Shown in pieces: positions 35,349 through 51,367 of a stretch of 64,000 nucleotides of DNA; position 1 is the stretch's first letter, and every line of letters begins with the position of its first letter. The stretch comes from Gulosibacter sediminis (lineage in GTDB: Bacteria; Actinomycetota; Actinomycetes; Actinomycetales; Microbacteriaceae), in the NCBI RefSeq assembly GCF_023370115.1, contig NZ_CP097160.1, forward strand, positions 1,426,001-1,490,000. The letters run 5' to 3'. The notes below the pieces were generated by a model. That model did not search any database. It had not been told where the DNA came from and worked only from the letters and a program-made list of their open reading frames with translations. Position numbers and translations under genes: made by a program.

Positions 35349-36265
35349 CCGAGGCGCACCGCGGCGCCGCGCTGGCCCCGCCACCAGTCGGCGGCCGACA
35401 TCGGCTTCTTGCCGGCGGGCTGCACCTCAAGCAGTTCGTAGCTGCCCTCGCCCGCCGCGACGACGATGCGGCCCTCGCGCTCGCTCACCTCGCCGGGTGC
35501 GCCAGCCGCGTGCGTGGTCTCGGCTACGGCGCCGCGCAGCAGCTTGATGCGCTGCCCGTCGCGTTCGCTCGCCGCGCCCGGCTCGGGCGTGACGCCCCGC
35601 ACCAGGGCGTCGATCTCGGCCGCGCTTCGCTGCCAGTCAACGAATCCGTCGCGCACCGTGAGCTTGGCGGCCGTGGTCGCATGCCCGCTCTGGGGTGTCG
35701 CCTCAGCAGTGCCCGCCCCGATCTCGGCGACCGTCGCCACGACGTCGGGCGCCCCCAGCTCGGCGAGCCGCTCGAGCAACTCACCCGCGGTTTCGTGCGC
35801 ACCGATCTCGACCGAGCGGTTCACGAACGTCGGCCCCGTATCGAGGCCGGCCTCGAGCTGGAACACCGCGATGCCGCTCGCCGCGTCGCCGGCCATGATC
35901 GCCCGCTGCACGGGCGCGGCCCCGCGCCAGAGCGGCAGCTGCGAGAAGTGCAGATTGATCCAGCCGTGGCGGGGCGTGTCGAGCAGCGGGCTGCGCAGGA
36001 TCCCGCCGTAGGCCACGACCACTCCGAGGTCGAAGCCGCGGTCAAGCAGCTCGGCGGTGGCCTCGTCGGTCACCCGGTTCGCCCGCACGACGTGCAGCCC
36101 GAGTTCCTCGGCCCGGGCCGCGACGGGCGAGGGCGTGAGCACGCGCTTGCGCCCGATCGGGGCATCCTCACGGGTGAGCACGGCGACGACGTCGTGCCCG
36201 GCGGCGACGAGCGCCTCGAGCGTCGGCACCGCGGCCTGCGGTGTTCCGGCAAATGCGATTCGCAT
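35345..36265 (-). CDS. fmt: Methionyl-tRNA formyltransferase
   Basis: 306 aa. Formylates initiator Met-tRNA with 10-formyl-THF. MRIAFAGTPQAAVPTLEALV opens the formyltransferase domain; catalytic N-H-D residues are in INLHFSQLPLWRGAAPVQRAI (N and H) and LDTGPTF (D). The C-terminal OB-like domain binds tRNA. AGGAGG five bases before ATG 36265. The longer open frame upstream is priA shadow. Confidence 0.96.
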   Translation of the reverse strand: MRIAFAGTPQAAVPTLEALVAAGHDVVAVLTREDAPIGRKRVLTPSPVAARAEELGLHVVRANRVTDEATAELLDRGFDLGVVVAYGGILRSPLLDTPRHGWINLHFSQLPLWRGAAPVQRAIMAGDAASGIAVFQLEAGLDTGPTFVNRSVEIGAHETAGELLERLAELGAPDVVATVAEIGAGTAEATPQSGHATTAAKLTVRDGFVDWQRSAAEIDALVRGVTPEPGAASERDGQRIKLLRGAVAETTHAAGAPGEVSEREGRIVVAAGEGSYELLEVQPAGKKPMSAADWWRGQRGAAVRLG

Positions 36266-36291
36266 GAAACCTCCTGAAACGATGCTACTGA

Positions 36292-38277
36292 CTAGAAGAC
36301 GTCGGGGGCATCGAGCTGCACGCGCAGCGTCGATGCGTGTGCGCCCCGCCCGCCGGCGCGGCGACGACCCGCCGAGGCCTGGGCAACGAGCTCCGACTTC
36401 AACGCGGCCGCGACGTTCGCCCCGTCGCGGTAGCTGAAGCGAATGACGGCCCGCGATCGGTCGTGCTGTTCGGGGTCGGGCACCGGGCCGAGCACCTGCA
36501 CCTCGATGCCGTCGAGGTCGGTGAGGCGCCGCACCGCGGCGTCGACCTCGAGCTCGCTGCCGGTGATCACCCCGACCCGCACCGCCGGAGGAAAGAGCAG
36601 CTCTCGACGCTCGGCGAGTTCGGCGCTCGCCCACTGTGCCTGCTGCCAGTCGCGCAGGGCGATGAGCGGCGGCGACGGCTGCCCGGCGAGAATCACGGCA
36701 CCGTCGTCGGCGACGAGCGCCGCCGCGTTCGACCACGCGCGCATCGCCGCCTCGGTCGCGCCGAGCGACTCTCGGGCGAGCGCACCCTCGACGTCGAGCA
36801 GGAGCACGGCCTGGTAGCCACCCTCGGGCACGGGCTCGGCTCCGCGCGTCGCCACGACGAGCTGCGGCGCCGCGTCGACGGCGACGAGGCGTTCCTCGCC
36901 GTCGGCGAGCACGACGCGGGCGCCGGGGAACGCGCGGCCGAGCTCCTCCGCGGTGCGTTGATGGCCGATGCCGCCGGCGCGAAGTTTTGCGTCGCCGCAC
37001 TCGCGGCACCGCCAGTCAGCGTGGGGCCGCCCGCAGACGGCGCACGACGGCACGCTGCCCGGGCCGTGCTGCTGCAGCCGGCCGCCGCAGAACGTACACG
37101 AGGCCGGCGTGCGGCAGCTCGCGCACGCGAGATATGGGCGGTACCCGGCTCGGCCGACCTGCACGAGCACCGGCCCGTGGTCGAGCCCGTCGCGCGCGGC
37201 GCGCCAGGCCGAAGAGGGGATGCGCGCCTCGCGCTGCGCCGACTCGTCACCGAGCGTCGCGGCGGCCGGGATGATCTTCGGCCGCTGGGGGCGCAGAGGT
37301 CGGGCCTCGTGCAGCCACCCGGTCGCCAGCAGGCGCGTCGCCTCGAGCGAGGGTGCGTGACCGGCGAGGATCACCGAGCAGCCCTGCTGCTGAGCGCGCA
37401 TGAGCGCCACCTCGCGGGCGTGGGCGTACGGCGCGTGCGGCTCGCGGAACGATTCGTCGTCGTCGTCCCACATGAGGATGCCGCCGAGGCGGTGCGCGGG
37501 CGCGTACACGGCCGCTCGGGTGCCGATGATGAGCTGCGGCACCGGCTCGAGCGCGCGCAGAAACTGTTCGTAGCGCGGCATGGGTTTGAGCCGCGAATCA
37601 AAGCGGCGCACCGCGACGGCCGGCAGCAGCTCCTCGGCCGCCGCAATCGCGAGGTCGAGGTCGCGGTAGTCGGGCACGAGCACGATCGCCGAGCGCCCCG
37701 TCGCCACGAGTTCGGCCGCTGCCTCGACGAGTGTGCGCAACGCACGCGGGGTCACGCCCGCAACCCCGACGGGGACTCGGAGCGACCACCGCACCGGTGT
37801 CTCGCCGCGCAGCGCGTCGAGGAAGTCTTGGCCGTAGCTCGCTTCGAGCGAGGTGGCAGCGCTCAGGCTCGGCGGCGTGGCCTCGGCGGCACGGGCGGCG
37901 CGCTCCCCCGTTTCGTCGTCGAGCCAGCGCGCCTCGAGCCGCGCTGACCGCGCCGGGATCGCGAGGCGCAGCACATCAGACATCGTGCCGGCCTGCCGGT
38001 CGGCGACGGCCCGGGCGAGGCGTGCGAGCTCGGGTGGCAGCACTCGCGCGCCCGACACGAGCTGGTCGACCTTGGCGAGCCGGCCCGTGTACTCGGGTTC
38101 GTCGGTGAGCTCGACTACGTAGCCGCCCACGACGCGGCCGCCGGTGCGCAGCGGCACCTTGACGCGCATCCCTTCGCCGAGCTGCCCGCCCAGCTCGGCC
38201 GGGATCTCATACTCAAAGACTCGGTCGAGCTGCGGCAGCGGCGACTCGAGCACGACCCGAGCGACGGCGTGGCTCAT
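36292..38277 (-). CDS. priA: PriA-like primosomal protein lacking helicase motifs
   Basis: 661 aa. The N-terminal 3'-DNA-binding domain ([21 protein letters not shown], residues about 7-27) and the zinc-binding cysteines ([14 protein letters not shown] and [17 protein letters not shown], about residues 367-412) are retained. Where functional PriA has a Walker A (GxTGSGKT), this protein reads [14 protein letters not shown], and the DEEH box is [11 protein letters not shown]-driven unwinding is therefore unlikely; the same degeneration is known for actinobacterial PriA. Start ATG overlaps metK by four bases. Confidence 0.9.
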   Translation of the reverse strand: MSHAVARVVLESPLPQLDRVFEYEIPAELGGQLGEGMRVKVPLRTGGRVVGGYVVELTDEPEYTGRLAKVDQLVSGARVLPPELARLARAVADRQAGTMSDVLRLAIPARSARLEARWLDDETGERAARAAEATPPSLSAATSLEASYGQDFLDALRGETPVRWSLRVPVGVAGVTPRALRTLVEAAAELVATGRSAIVLVPDYRDLDLAIAAAEELLPAVAVRRFDSRLKPMPRYEQFLRALEPVPQLIIGTRAAVYAPAHRLGGILMWDDDDESFREPHAPYAHAREVALMRAQQQGCSVILAGHAPSLEATRLLATGWLHEARPLRPQRPKIIPAAATLGDESAQREARIPSSAWRAARDGLDHGPVLVQVGRAGYRPYLACASCRTPASCTFCGGRLQQHGPGSVPSCAVCGRPHADWRCRECGDAKLRAGGIGHQRTAEELGRAFPGARVVLADGEERLVAVDAAPQLVVATRGAEPVPEGGYQAVLLLDVEGALARESLGATEAAMRAWSNAAALVADDGAVILAGQPSPPLIALRDWQQAQWASAELAERRELLFPPAVRVGVITGSELEVDAAVRRLTDLDGIEVQVLGPVPDPEQHDRSRAVIRFSYRDGANVAAALKSELVAQASAGRRRAGGRGAHASTLRVQLDAPDVF

Positions 38278-39476
38278 TCGAGGCCGGCGGCCTCGCGCAG
38301 CGCCTCGGCGCGGTCGGTGTGCTCCCACGTGAACTCGGGCAGGTCGCGGCCGAAGTGGCCGTAGGCGGCCGTCTTCGCGTAGATGGGCCGGTGCAGCTCA
38401 AGGTCGCGGATGATCGCGGCGGGGCGGAGGTCGAAGACCCGGCGCACGGCCTCGAGAATCGACTCGTTCGAGACCTTCTCGGTGCCGAACGTCTCGCAGT
38501 AGAGGCCCACCGGCTCGGCCGTGCCGATCGCGTAGGCGACCTGGAACTCGGCGCGGTCGGCGAGGCCCGCCGCGACGACGTTCTTCGCGACCCAGCGCAT
38601 GGCGTACGCGGCCGAGCGGTCGACCTTCGAGGGGTCCTTGCCGCTGAACGCGCCGCCACCGTGGCGGGCCATGCCGCCGTAGGTGTCGACGATGATCTTG
38701 CGGCCGGTGAGGCCGGCGTCGGCCGCCGGGCCGCCGAGCACGAAGTTGCCGGCAGGGTTGATGAGGATGCGCAGGCGCGAGGTGTCGAGTTCGCTCACGC
38801 GCGCAAGCACGGGCGTGACGACCTCGCGCACGACGTCGGTCTTGAGCTGCTCGAGCGTGACGTCGGCGTCGTGCTGGGTCGAGATGACGATGGTCTCGAC
38901 GCTGCGGGGCTGGTGCGCGTCGTCGTAGCCGATCGTGACCTGAGTCTTACCGTCGGGGCGCAGGTGACCGAGCACGCCGTTCTTGCGTACCTCGGTGAGT
39001 CGCTCTGCGAGGCGGTGCGCGAGCCAGATCGGCAGCGGCAGCATGTCGGGCGTCTCGTTGCTCGCGTAGCCGAACATGATGCCCTGGTCGCCTGCGCCGA
39101 GCAGCGAGATCGCGTCGTCGCTCGAGCCCTCGCGGTGTTCGAGCGACTGCTCGACGCCGCTCGAGATCTCAATCGACTGCTCGCCGATCGACACCGAGAC
39201 GCCGCAGAGGTTGCCGTCGAAGCCGTAGTCGCTCGAGGTGAAGCCGATCTCGGTGATGGTCTTGCGCACGATGCCCGCGATGTCGGCGTAGCCCGAGGTG
39301 CGCACCTCGCCGGCCACGTGCACCTGACCGGTCGTGACGAGCGTCTCGACGGCGACGCGCGCCGAGGGGTCTTGTGCGAGGAGGTTGTCGAGGATTCGGT
39401 CGGAGATCTGGTCGCAGATCTTGTCGGGGTGGCCCTCGGTGACCGATTCGGAGGTGAAGAGGCGGAGATTGGACAT
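38274..39476 (-). CDS. metK: S-adenosylmethionine synthase
   Basis: 400 aa. Makes SAM from methionine and ATP. Conserved: [18 protein letters not shown] near the N-terminus, [12 protein letters not shown], and [20 protein letters not shown] in the C-terminal domain. Preceded by a 71-base gap holding a small hairpin but no recognisable SAM riboswitch. Supplies the cofactor used by RsmB and RlmN in the same window. Confidence 0.98.
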   Translation of the reverse strand: MSNLRLFTSESVTEGHPDKICDQISDRILDNLLAQDPSARVAVETLVTTGQVHVAGEVRTSGYADIAGIVRKTITEIGFTSSDYGFDGNLCGVSVSIGEQSIEISSGVEQSLEHREGSSDDAISLLGAGDQGIMFGYASNETPDMLPLPIWLAHRLAERLTEVRKNGVLGHLRPDGKTQVTIGYDDAHQPRSVETIVISTQHDADVTLEQLKTDVVREVVTPVLARVSELDTSRLRILINPAGNFVLGGPAADAGLTGRKIIVDTYGGMARHGGGAFSGKDPSKVDRSAAYAMRWVAKNVVAAGLADRAEFQVAYAIGTAEPVGLYCETFGTEKVSNESILEAVRRVFDLRPAAIIRDLELHRPIYAKTAAYGHFGRDLPEFTWEHTDRAEALREAAGLE

Positions 39477-39501
39477 AATTGGCTCACTTTCCCTAGGAGT
39501 G

Positions 39502-39520
39502 CGCGGCGGCAGGCGCCGCG
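39502..39520 (-). other. Intercistronic hairpin between coaBC and metK
   Basis: CGCGGCG / CGCCGCG with a five-base loop, about 25 bases ahead of the metK start. No T-tract; could be a weak terminator or RNA-processing/stability element. Confidence 0.35.
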
Positions 39521-39547
39521 TGGGAGGACTTGTGTGAAGTGCGAACG

Positions 39548-40819
39548 CTAGTTCGCGGTGTCGTCGCTGCGTTCGGCCACGACGACGTCCAGGATAGTGT
39601 CGGCCACCGACAGCTTGTCGCCGACGTCCTCAGCAAGCACGTCACCGGCGAGGTTGAGCACCTGTATCTCGGTCTCCTCGCGGCCGAAGGTGTGGTCCCA
39701 GCCGACCCTGTTCAGCACGAGCAGATCGCTGCCCTTGCGCTTCACCTTGGCGCGCGCGAGTTCGAGCCGGGCGACGTCGTCGGCCTCGGTCTCGGCGGCG
39801 AAGCCGACGATGAGCTGCCCCTCGGGTCGTACCTCGACGAGGTTGCGCAGAATGTCTGGGTTCTTCGTGAAGGTGAGTGTCAGGGTGTCGTCCGTCGACT
39901 CCTTCTTGATCTTGTCGTTCGAGACGCGATCGGGCCGGAAGTCGGCGACCGCTGCGGCCATGATGATGACGTCTTGCTTCGGCGCGAGCTCGGTTGCCGC
40001 GGCGGCGAGCTGCTCGGCGCTCGAGATGCGCACGAGCTGCACGTCGTCCGGCACGGCGACCTCAACGTTCGCGGCGATGAGCGTCACTTCGGCGCCCCGC
40101 GCGGCGGCACGGGCGGCGAGCGCGACCCCCTGCTTGCCCGAGGAGCGGTTGCCGAGATACCTGACCGGGTCGATAGCCTCGCGGGTGCCGCCGGCCGTCA
40201 CGAGCATCCGGATGCCCGCGAGGTCGCGCCCTTGTTGGGCCGCAGCGCGCTCGCGCTCGGCGGTGCGGGCAGCGGCGAGAATCGCCGCCACGATGTCTTC
40301 GGGCTCGGCGAGTCGGCCTGGGCCCTCGTCGGTGCCGGTGAGGCGCCCCGACTCGGGGCCGACGATGGTGACCCCGCGTTCGTCAAGGCGGTGCACGTTC
40401 GCCTGCGTGGCCGGATGCTGCCACATCTCGCTGTGCATCGCCGGCGCGACGACGACGGGTGCTCCCGTCGCGAGGATCGTGTTCGTCAGCAGGTCGTCGG
40501 CGAGGCCGGCAGCCATGCGCGCGAGCGTGTTCGCCGTCGCGGGCACGACCGCCACGACGTCGGCGTGCTGGCCGACCGCCACGTGCTGCACCGCGTGCAC
40601 GTTCTCGAACACGTCGCGGCGCAGGGGGTTGCGGCTGATCGCCTCGAACGTCGGCGCGCCGACAAACTCGAGTGCCGCCGGGGTGGCGATCACCTCGACG
40701 TGGTGGCCGAGCAGCACGAGCTGCCGAATGACCGAAACGGCCTTGTAGGCGGCAATGCCGCCGGAAACACCAACGACGATGCGCCAGCTGGCGGCGTCGT
40801 GCTCGTTCGCTGTCGTCAT
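39548..40819 (-). CDS. coaBC: Bifunctional phosphopantothenoylcysteine decarboxylase / synthase
   Basis: 423 aa. The N-terminal flavoprotein CoaC domain ([13 protein letters not shown]; catalytic histidine in [19 protein letters not shown]; substrate clamp [16 protein letters not shown] without the cysteine typical of E. coli) decarboxylates phosphopantothenoylcysteine. The C-terminal CoaB domain ([32 protein letters not shown]) is the CTP-dependent ligase. With coaE in this window it covers three of the five CoA steps. Start ATG 40819 lies 19 bases after rpoZ. Confidence 0.95.
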   Translation of the reverse strand: MTTANEHDAASWRIVVGVSGGIAAYKAVSVIRQLVLLGHHVEVIATPAALEFVGAPTFEAISRNPLRRDVFENVHAVQHVAVGQHADVVAVVPATANTLARMAAGLADDLLTNTILATGAPVVVAPAMHSEMWQHPATQANVHRLDERGVTIVGPESGRLTGTDEGPGRLAEPEDIVAAILAAARTAERERAAAQQGRDLAGIRMLVTAGGTREAIDPVRYLGNRSSGKQGVALAARAAARGAEVTLIAANVEVAVPDDVQLVRISSAEQLAAAATELAPKQDVIIMAAAVADFRPDRVSNDKIKKESTDDTLTLTFTKNPDILRNLVEVRPEGQLIVGFAAETEADDVARLELARAKVKRKGSDLLVLNRVGWDHTFGREETEIQVLNLAGDVLAEDVGDKLSVADTILDVVVAERSDDTAN

Positions 40820-40838
40820 CGTCGCGGTGCGCCTGAGG

Positions 40839-41174
40839 CTATTCGGTCTCGGCGGGGGTGACGTCGTCGTCACCGAAATCGATGATGTCGTCGTCACCGG
40901 GCAGCACAATCTCGGGCGCTGCCTGGGGCTCGCGCATGACGAGCTTGTTCTGGTTGATCTCGCGCAGGGCGATCGACAGGGGCTTGTCGTCGACGGCCGA
41001 GTCGACGAGCGGGCCGACGTTCTCGTAGATCGCGCCGTCCTGCAGGTCGGTGTAGTAGTCGTTGATCTGACGAGCGCGCTTCGAGGCGAAGATCACGAGC
41101 TGGTACTTGTTGTCGACGCGCTCGAGCAGGTCGTCGAGCGGCGGGTCGATGATGCCCTTGGGCTTGTCAATCAT
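40839..41174 (-). CDS. rpoZ: RNA polymerase omega subunit
   Basis: 111 aa. Small subunit that chaperones beta-prime. [30 protein letters not shown] is the conserved omega core (residues about 9-38), and [14 protein letters not shown] ends it. An acidic C-terminal tail rich in aspartate follows. Located between gmk and coaBC, the conserved actinobacterial position. Proximity to gmk fits a link with guanine nucleotide control, although the omega ppGpp site is not known to be used in actinobacteria. Confidence 0.94.
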   Translation of the reverse strand: MIDKPKGIIDPPLDDLLERVDNKYQLVIFASKRARQINDYYTDLQDGAIYENVGPLVDSAVDDKPLSIALREINQNKLVMREPQAAPEIVLPGDDDIIDFGDDDVTPAETE

Positions 41175-41206
41175 GGTGCTTCCTTGTATTCAGTCGGCTT
41201 CGTGCG

Positions 41207-42112
41207 TCAGCTTGCGTCGTCTCGGGGAACGTCGAATCCCATGAGACGGACGACTTCGCCGGCGGCCCTCGGAACGGTTTCGTTGACGACTCGGGCGTCA
41301 AACTCGTGCTGCGCGGCCAGTTCCACCTTCGCGGTCTCGAGCCGGCGCTGCTGCTCCTCGGGCGTTTCCGTGCCGCGTCCGATGAGTCGGCGAACCAGCT
41401 CATCCCATGACGGGGGCAACAAAAACACCAGTCTAGCCTCTGGCATCGCAGCTTTCACCTGTCGCGCGCCCTGAAGGTCGATTTCCAGCAAGACCGGATG
41501 CGCGGCCTCGAGCTCGCGGCGGATCGGCGCGGCCGGCGTGCCGTAGCGGTACGAGTTGTGCACGGTCGCGTACTCGAGCATCTCCCCCGATTCGATCATG
41601 CGGTCGAACTCGGCGTCGTCGACGAAGTAGTAGTCGCGCCCCTCGACCTCGCCGGGTCGCGGATTTCGGGTCGTGGCCGACACTGAGATGTGCACGTCGG
41701 GATAGTGCTCGCGGATATATCGCGAGACCGTGCCCTTGCCCACCGCGGTGGGCCCCGCGAGCACGACGACGCGCGGGGTCGCGCCGCTCGATCGCTCCCA
41801 TTCGCCGAGCCAGTCGCGCAGCCGCTCGCGCTGGTTGCGACCGAGGCCGCCGAGCCGCTTGACCGGGGCAATCTGCAGCTCGCCGAGAATCCGCTCGGTC
41901 TTCGTCACGCCGATGTGCGGAATCGATCGCAGAAACTGCGTGATCCGCAGCGTCGACGCCGGATGCTCCCGATCGACCGCGGCATCGAGCACGTCGATGG
42001 GGCGCGCGGCGCCCGACGAGATGCGATTCTTGACCTCGGCACGGGCGCGCCGGGCGGCGACCGCCGCTTTCGAGGCTGCGGTGCGGTCAACGGGAGGCGG
42101 AGTCAGAGTCAT
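41207..42112 (-). CDS. gmk: Fusion: actinobacterial integration host factor (mIHF) domain plus guanylate kinase
   Basis: 301 aa, about 100 longer than ordinary guanylate kinase. Residues about 15-105 match actinobacterial IHF: AAVAARRARAEVKNRISSG, then FLRSIPHIGVTKTERILGEL and KRLGGLGRNQRERL, a helix-two-turn-helix DNA-binding fold. Residues 114-301 are the kinase: P-loop AGPTAVGKG (119-127), SVSATTRNPRPGEVEGRDYYF, and LLEIDLQGARQV. In mycobacteria mihF and gmk are adjacent separate genes; here they are one frame with no stop or internal ribosome site that I can see. The ATG overlaps pyrF by four bases. Confidence 0.93.
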   Translation of the reverse strand: MTLTPPPVDRTAASKAAVAARRARAEVKNRISSGAARPIDVLDAAVDREHPASTLRITQFLRSIPHIGVTKTERILGELQIAPVKRLGGLGRNQRERLRDWLGEWERSSGATPRVVVLAGPTAVGKGTVSRYIREHYPDVHISVSATTRNPRPGEVEGRDYYFVDDAEFDRMIESGEMLEYATVHNSYRYGTPAAPIRRELEAAHPVLLEIDLQGARQVKAAMPEARLVFLLPPSWDELVRRLIGRGTETPEEQQRRLETAKVELAAQHEFDARVVNETVPRAAGEVVRLMGFDVPRDDAS

Positions 42113-43010
42113 ACGGCGAAGGCGTTCTTCAGGGTGTCGAGTTTCGAGGTAATCGCGTCATCCAGACCGGCGAGGCCGCCGTCGAGCATCGAGCGCGATG
42201 AAGTAACTATGACATTCTTGGCCGACTTCCCGAAAATCTTCGTGACGTCTTCGAACGCCGCACCCTGGGCGCCGAAGCCCGGAGCGAGGATGGGGGTGTC
42301 CGGCTCGGTCGCCAGGTCGTCAACGTCGATATCGAGCAGTTGCATGTCGACGGTCGCGCCGAGCACGACGCCGACCGAGCCCTTGGAACGCCCGGCCGAG
42401 TGCTCGCGGTTCCAGAGGGCCGCGCGCGCGGCGATGCCGCCCGCGACCGAGCGGCCTTCCTGCGATCCGCGGACGCGGCGGGCGGTCTGCACCGAGGCCG
42501 ACTCGGGGTTCGATGTCGCGGCCAGCACGAACACGCCCTTGCCGTACTGCTCGGTCATCTCGAGTGGCTTCCGGAATGTGTCGAAACCCTGGTACGGGTT
42601 GATCGTCATGGCGTCGGCCTCGAGCGGCATGCCCGGCGTGAGCCAGGCCTCCGAGTATGCCTCGAGCGTCGTGCCCACGTCGCCGCGCTTCACGTCGGCG
42701 ATCACGATCAGGCCGGCCTGGCGCGCCGCCTCGAAGATGTCCTCGAGCACGCGATAGCCGCTCGCGCCGAAGCGCTCGTAAAACGCCACCTGCGGCTTCA
42801 CGATGCCGACGCGGCCCGCGAGCTTCTCGATGATGCGCAGGCCGAACTCGTGCGCGCCGACCGCGCTCACCGGCAGGTCCCACTTCTGCAACAGGTGCGT
42901 GTGCGGGTCGATGCCGACGCAGAGCCGACCGTAGCGATCCATCGTCTCGGCGAGGCGTTCGCCGAACGAGGGGCCGGTCGATGCCGGCACGGCCGGCTGG
43001 GTGGTGTCGC

Positions 43011-43014
<4 letters not shown>
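42109..43014 (-). CDS. pyrF: Orotidine 5'-phosphate decarboxylase (type 2)
   Basis: 301 aa. Final step to UMP. The catalytic Lys-Asp array appears as [35 protein letters not shown] is the type 2 N-terminal block, and VLGATV and [10 protein letters not shown] are later conserved loops. The GTG start overlaps the carB stop by four bases (GTGA), and the stop overlaps the mIHF-gmk start by four, so pyrimidine and guanylate kinase genes are translationally chained. Confidence 0.95.
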
Positions 43015-46313
<3,299 letters not shown>

Positions 46314-46327
46314 GTATTCGTCGGCTC

Positions 46328-47482
46328 CTAGTTGTTCGTCGCGGGGGTCGTGTTGCCGAGCACGAGGTCTCGGAAGCGGAGGAAGAGGGCGGCCGCGTCG
46401 TGCGGACCGCTCGCGGCCTCGGGGTGGAACTGCACCGAGAAGGCGGGGATGTCGAGGCAGCGCAGGCCTTCGACGACCTGGTCGTTGAGGCCGATGTGGC
46501 TCACCTCGACGCGGCCGAAGCCGGCGGGTGACTCGACGGGCTCGCCGATCGGAATGTCGACCGCGAAGCCATGGTTCTGCGCCGTGATCTCGACGCGGCC
46601 GGTCTCGGTGTCGAGCACCGGCTGGTTGATGCCGCGGTGGCCGAACGGCAGCTTGTAGGTGCCGAAGCCGAGGGCGCGGCCGAGCAGCTGGTTGCCGAAG
46701 CAGATGCCCATGAAGGGCAGGCCGTCGCGCAGAAGCTCCGCGAGCAGCTCGACCTGCTGCTGGTTCGCCTCGGGGTCGCCGGGGCCGTTCGAGTAGAACA
46801 GTGCGTCGACGCCGAGCGCGCGCACGTCGTCGGCCGTGACGTTCGCCGGCAGCACGTGCACGTCGAAGCCGGCGGCGTTGAGGTTGCGAATGGTCGCGAG
46901 CTTGATGCCGAGGTCGAGCAGTGCGACTGTGCCGAGCGCATCGCCGTCGTTCGTGTGCGCGCTGAGGTAGGCGGCCTCGGTCGTCACCTTGTCGGAGAGG
47001 TACTGGCCGGCCATCGACGGCTGGGCGCGCACCTGCTCGAGTTGTGCCTCCGCCGAGTCGTGGTAGGCGTCGCCCGAGAAGATGCCCGAGCGCATCGCGC
47101 CCTCGCTGCGGATGCGTCGCGTCAGAGCGCGCGTGTCGACCTCGGCGATGCCAACGATGCCCTGCTCGTCGAGCGCGGCCTCGAGGTCGCCCGTCGCGCG
47201 CCAGTTCGAGACGACGCGGCTCGGGTCGCGCACGACGTAGCCCTCTACCCAGTAGCGGTCGGACTCCATGTCGGTGGGGTTCACGCCGGTGTTGCCGATG
47301 TGCGGCGCCGTCTGCACGACGATCTGCCCCGCGTAGCTCGGGTCGGTGAGGGTCTCCTGGTAACCGGTCATGCCGGTCGTAAACACGAGCTCGCCGAGTC
47401 GTGCGCCCCGTGCACCGTAGGCCAGGCCCTCGTAACGGGCGCCGTCTTCAAGAACGAGTACGGCAGGTTCGGTGGTGATCAT
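46328..47482 (-). CDS. carA: Carbamoyl phosphate synthase small chain (glutaminase)
   Basis: 384 aa. N-terminal CarA-specific domain ([36 protein letters not shown]) and C-terminal class I glutamine amidotransferase. The nucleophile cysteine is in [16 protein letters not shown] (CFGNQ replaces the commoner CLGHQ, as in other actinobacteria) and the catalytic histidine/glutamate in [10 protein letters not shown]. Overlaps the preceding membrane-protein gene by four bases. Confidence 0.97.
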   Translation of the reverse strand: MITTEPAVLVLEDGARYEGLAYGARGARLGELVFTTGMTGYQETLTDPSYAGQIVVQTAPHIGNTGVNPTDMESDRYWVEGYVVRDPSRVVSNWRATGDLEAALDEQGIVGIAEVDTRALTRRIRSEGAMRSGIFSGDAYHDSAEAQLEQVRAQPSMAGQYLSDKVTTEAAYLSAHTNDGDALGTVALLDLGIKLATIRNLNAAGFDVHVLPANVTADDVRALGVDALFYSNGPGDPEANQQQVELLAELLRDGLPFMGICFGNQLLGRALGFGTYKLPFGHRGINQPVLDTETGRVEITAQNHGFAVDIPIGEPVESPAGFGRVEVSHIGLNDQVVEGLRCLDIPAFSVQFHPEAASGPHDAAALFLRFRDLVLGNTTPATNN

Positions 47483-48000
47483 GCGGTCTCCTGGGTGGTG
47501 GGTGCGGGTTCAATGAGGTCGCCGATACGGGCGATGAGTTCGTCGCGGTGCTCGGGGTTGACGACGCGCAGGTACGTCTCGACCGAGTGCTCCGGGTCGA
47601 GCAGCCAGCGCACGACGATCAGGCCATCGCGCTCGACGGCGCGGTCGATCGTCGCCTGCGCGACCGCGACGGTCTCGAGCTTGTCGACGGGAATGAAGAA
47701 CGCGTCCTCGCCGGCGATGCCGACCGCGAGGCCGCCCGAGTGCACCTCGACGGTGGCGCGGCCGCGGTATGCGAGCGGGCGCACCGCGATGCGGTCGAGC
47801 GCATTGCCAGTCGTCGAGGTCGCAACGTAGTGGGCGTCGTCAACGGCGAAGCGGGGCTCGCCGAGGCCCTCGGGCAGCGCATCCGGGGTGCCGAGCGTCG
47901 CCTGCGATCGCTGACGTCGTCGCCAACCGAGCGCCATCGCGCCAAAGATGATGGCGCAGACGGCAAGGATGCACAGGGTAGCGATGATCGGACCGGGCAT
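47479..48000 (-). CDS. Single-span membrane protein between pyrC and carA (PH-like)
   Basis: 173 aa. One N-terminal membrane helix (about residues 5-25, [20 protein letters not shown]) followed by a basic stretch RRRQRSQ and a soluble domain of about 130 residues. I recognise it as the conserved actinobacterial protein encoded between pyrC and carA, often described as PH-like; its function is not known. The start overlaps the pyrC stop by one base (TAATG) and the end overlaps carA by four. Such tight packing suggests that its dose matters to the pathway, which is inference. Confidence 0.78.
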   Translation of the reverse strand: MPGPIIATLCILAVCAIIFGAMALGWRRRQRSQATLGTPDALPEGLGEPRFAVDDAHYVATSTTGNALDRIAVRPLAYRGRATVEVHSGGLAVGIAGEDAFFIPVDKLETVAVAQATIDRAVERDGLIVVRWLLDPEHSVETYLRVVNPEHRDELIARIGDLIEPAPTTQETA

Positions 48001-49306
48001 TAGGACTCCTCCCCCGGAATAACGACGTTGCCCTCGCGCAGCGTGGGGACGCCGCGGAAGATCGTGGTGGTGACCGCGCCCGGCAATTCCATGCCGAGGA
48101 ACGGTGAGTTGGTGGACTTGCCCGCGAGGTCGGCCTCGGTGAACGTTCCCCCGGCCGACGGGTCGAACGCGGTGAGGTTCGCGGGCTCGCCGACGGCGAT
48201 CGGGCGGCCGGCGTCGTCGGCCCGGCCGATGCGGGCGGGCGCCTCGCTCATGATGCGCGCGACGTCGCGCCACGAGATGTTGCCGGGCTCGACCATGGTG
48301 GCGTACACGACGCGCAGGGCCGACTCGAGGCCGACCATACCCATCGCCGCGAAGTCCCACTCGCGCTCCTTCGCATCGCGCGGATGCGGGGCGTGGTCGG
48401 TCGCGACGGCGTCGATCGTGCCGTCGGCGAGCGCCGCGCGCAGCGCCTCAACGTCAGCGTCGGTGCGCAGCGGCGGGTTCACCTTGAAGCGGGCGTCGAA
48501 GCCGCGCACGCGCTCCTCCGTAAGGATGAGGTGGTGCGGGGTCACCTCGGCGGTGATGTCGATGCCGCGAGCCTTCGCCCACCGCACGACCTCGATCGCC
48601 GCCTCGGTCGAGACGTGGCAGACGTGCACGCGCGAACCGGTCTGCTCCGCGAGCAGGGCGTCGCGCGCGATGATCGACGACTCGGCGACGGCGGGCCAGC
48701 CGCCGAGACCGAGCTCGGCCGAGACCGCGCCCTCGTTCATCTGCGCGCCGACCGTAAGCTTCGGCTCCTGCGCATGCTGCGCGACGACGCCGTCGAAGGC
48801 GCGCACGTACTCGAGCGCGCGGCGCATGATCAGCGGGTCGAAAACGCAGTCGCCGTCGTCCGAGAACACGCGCACGCCGGCGCGGGATGCCGCCATCGAG
48901 CCGAGCTCGGCGAGTTGCTCGCCGGCGCGGCCGACCGTGACCGCGCCGATGGGCCGCACGTCGGCAAGCCCGGCGTCGCGGCCGAGCGCCCAGACCGCCT
49001 CGACGACGCCCGCCGTGTCCTGCACCGGCGCGGTGTTCGCCATCGCGAAGATCGTCGTGAAGCCGCCCTTCGCCGCGGCGCGTGAGCCGGTTGCGACGGT
49101 CTCAGAGGATTCGAAGCCGGGCTCGCGCAGGTGCACGTGCAGGTCGACGAGGCCGGGCAGCAGCACCTGGCCGCTGAGGTCGATCGTCTCGGCCCCTTCG
49201 GGTGCAGAAATCGTGCCGGGCTCGGCCACCTCGCGGATCACGCCGTCGACGATGAGCACGTCGCGGGCCTGCTCGCCATAGGGCTGCGCCCCCGTCAGCA
49301 GAAGGA

Positions 49307-49310
<4 letters not shown>
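48000..49310 (-). CDS. pyrC: Dihydroorotase
   Basis: 436 aa amidohydrolase closing carbamoyl aspartate to dihydroorotate. Zinc ligands HxH in [15 protein letters not shown]. Further metal ligands are in VVAQHAQEP and [11 protein letters not shown], and the catalytic aspartate in [11 protein letters not shown]. Catalytically complete by eye, so not a pseudo-dihydroorotase. The ATG overlaps the pyrB stop by four bases. Confidence 0.96.

Positions 49311-51366
<2,056 letters not shown>

Positions 51367-51367
<1 letters not shown>

Noticed and set aside
35345-37009. Longer version of fmt (554 codons)
   Set aside because: The extra N-terminal part is out-of-frame priA sequence; MRIAFAGTP at 36265 with AGGAGG is the genuine start.
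39477-39547. SAM riboswitch ahead of metK
   Set aside because: The gap is only 71 bases with one seven-base hairpin; no SAM-I, II, III or IV core sequence is recognisable.
41207-42112. mIHF-gmk fusion as a sequencing or frame error joining two genes
   Set aside because: The linker is in frame without stop, and pyrF overlaps the fusion start by four bases, leaving no separate mihF; a single-base error could not create this arrangement from the usual spaced genes.
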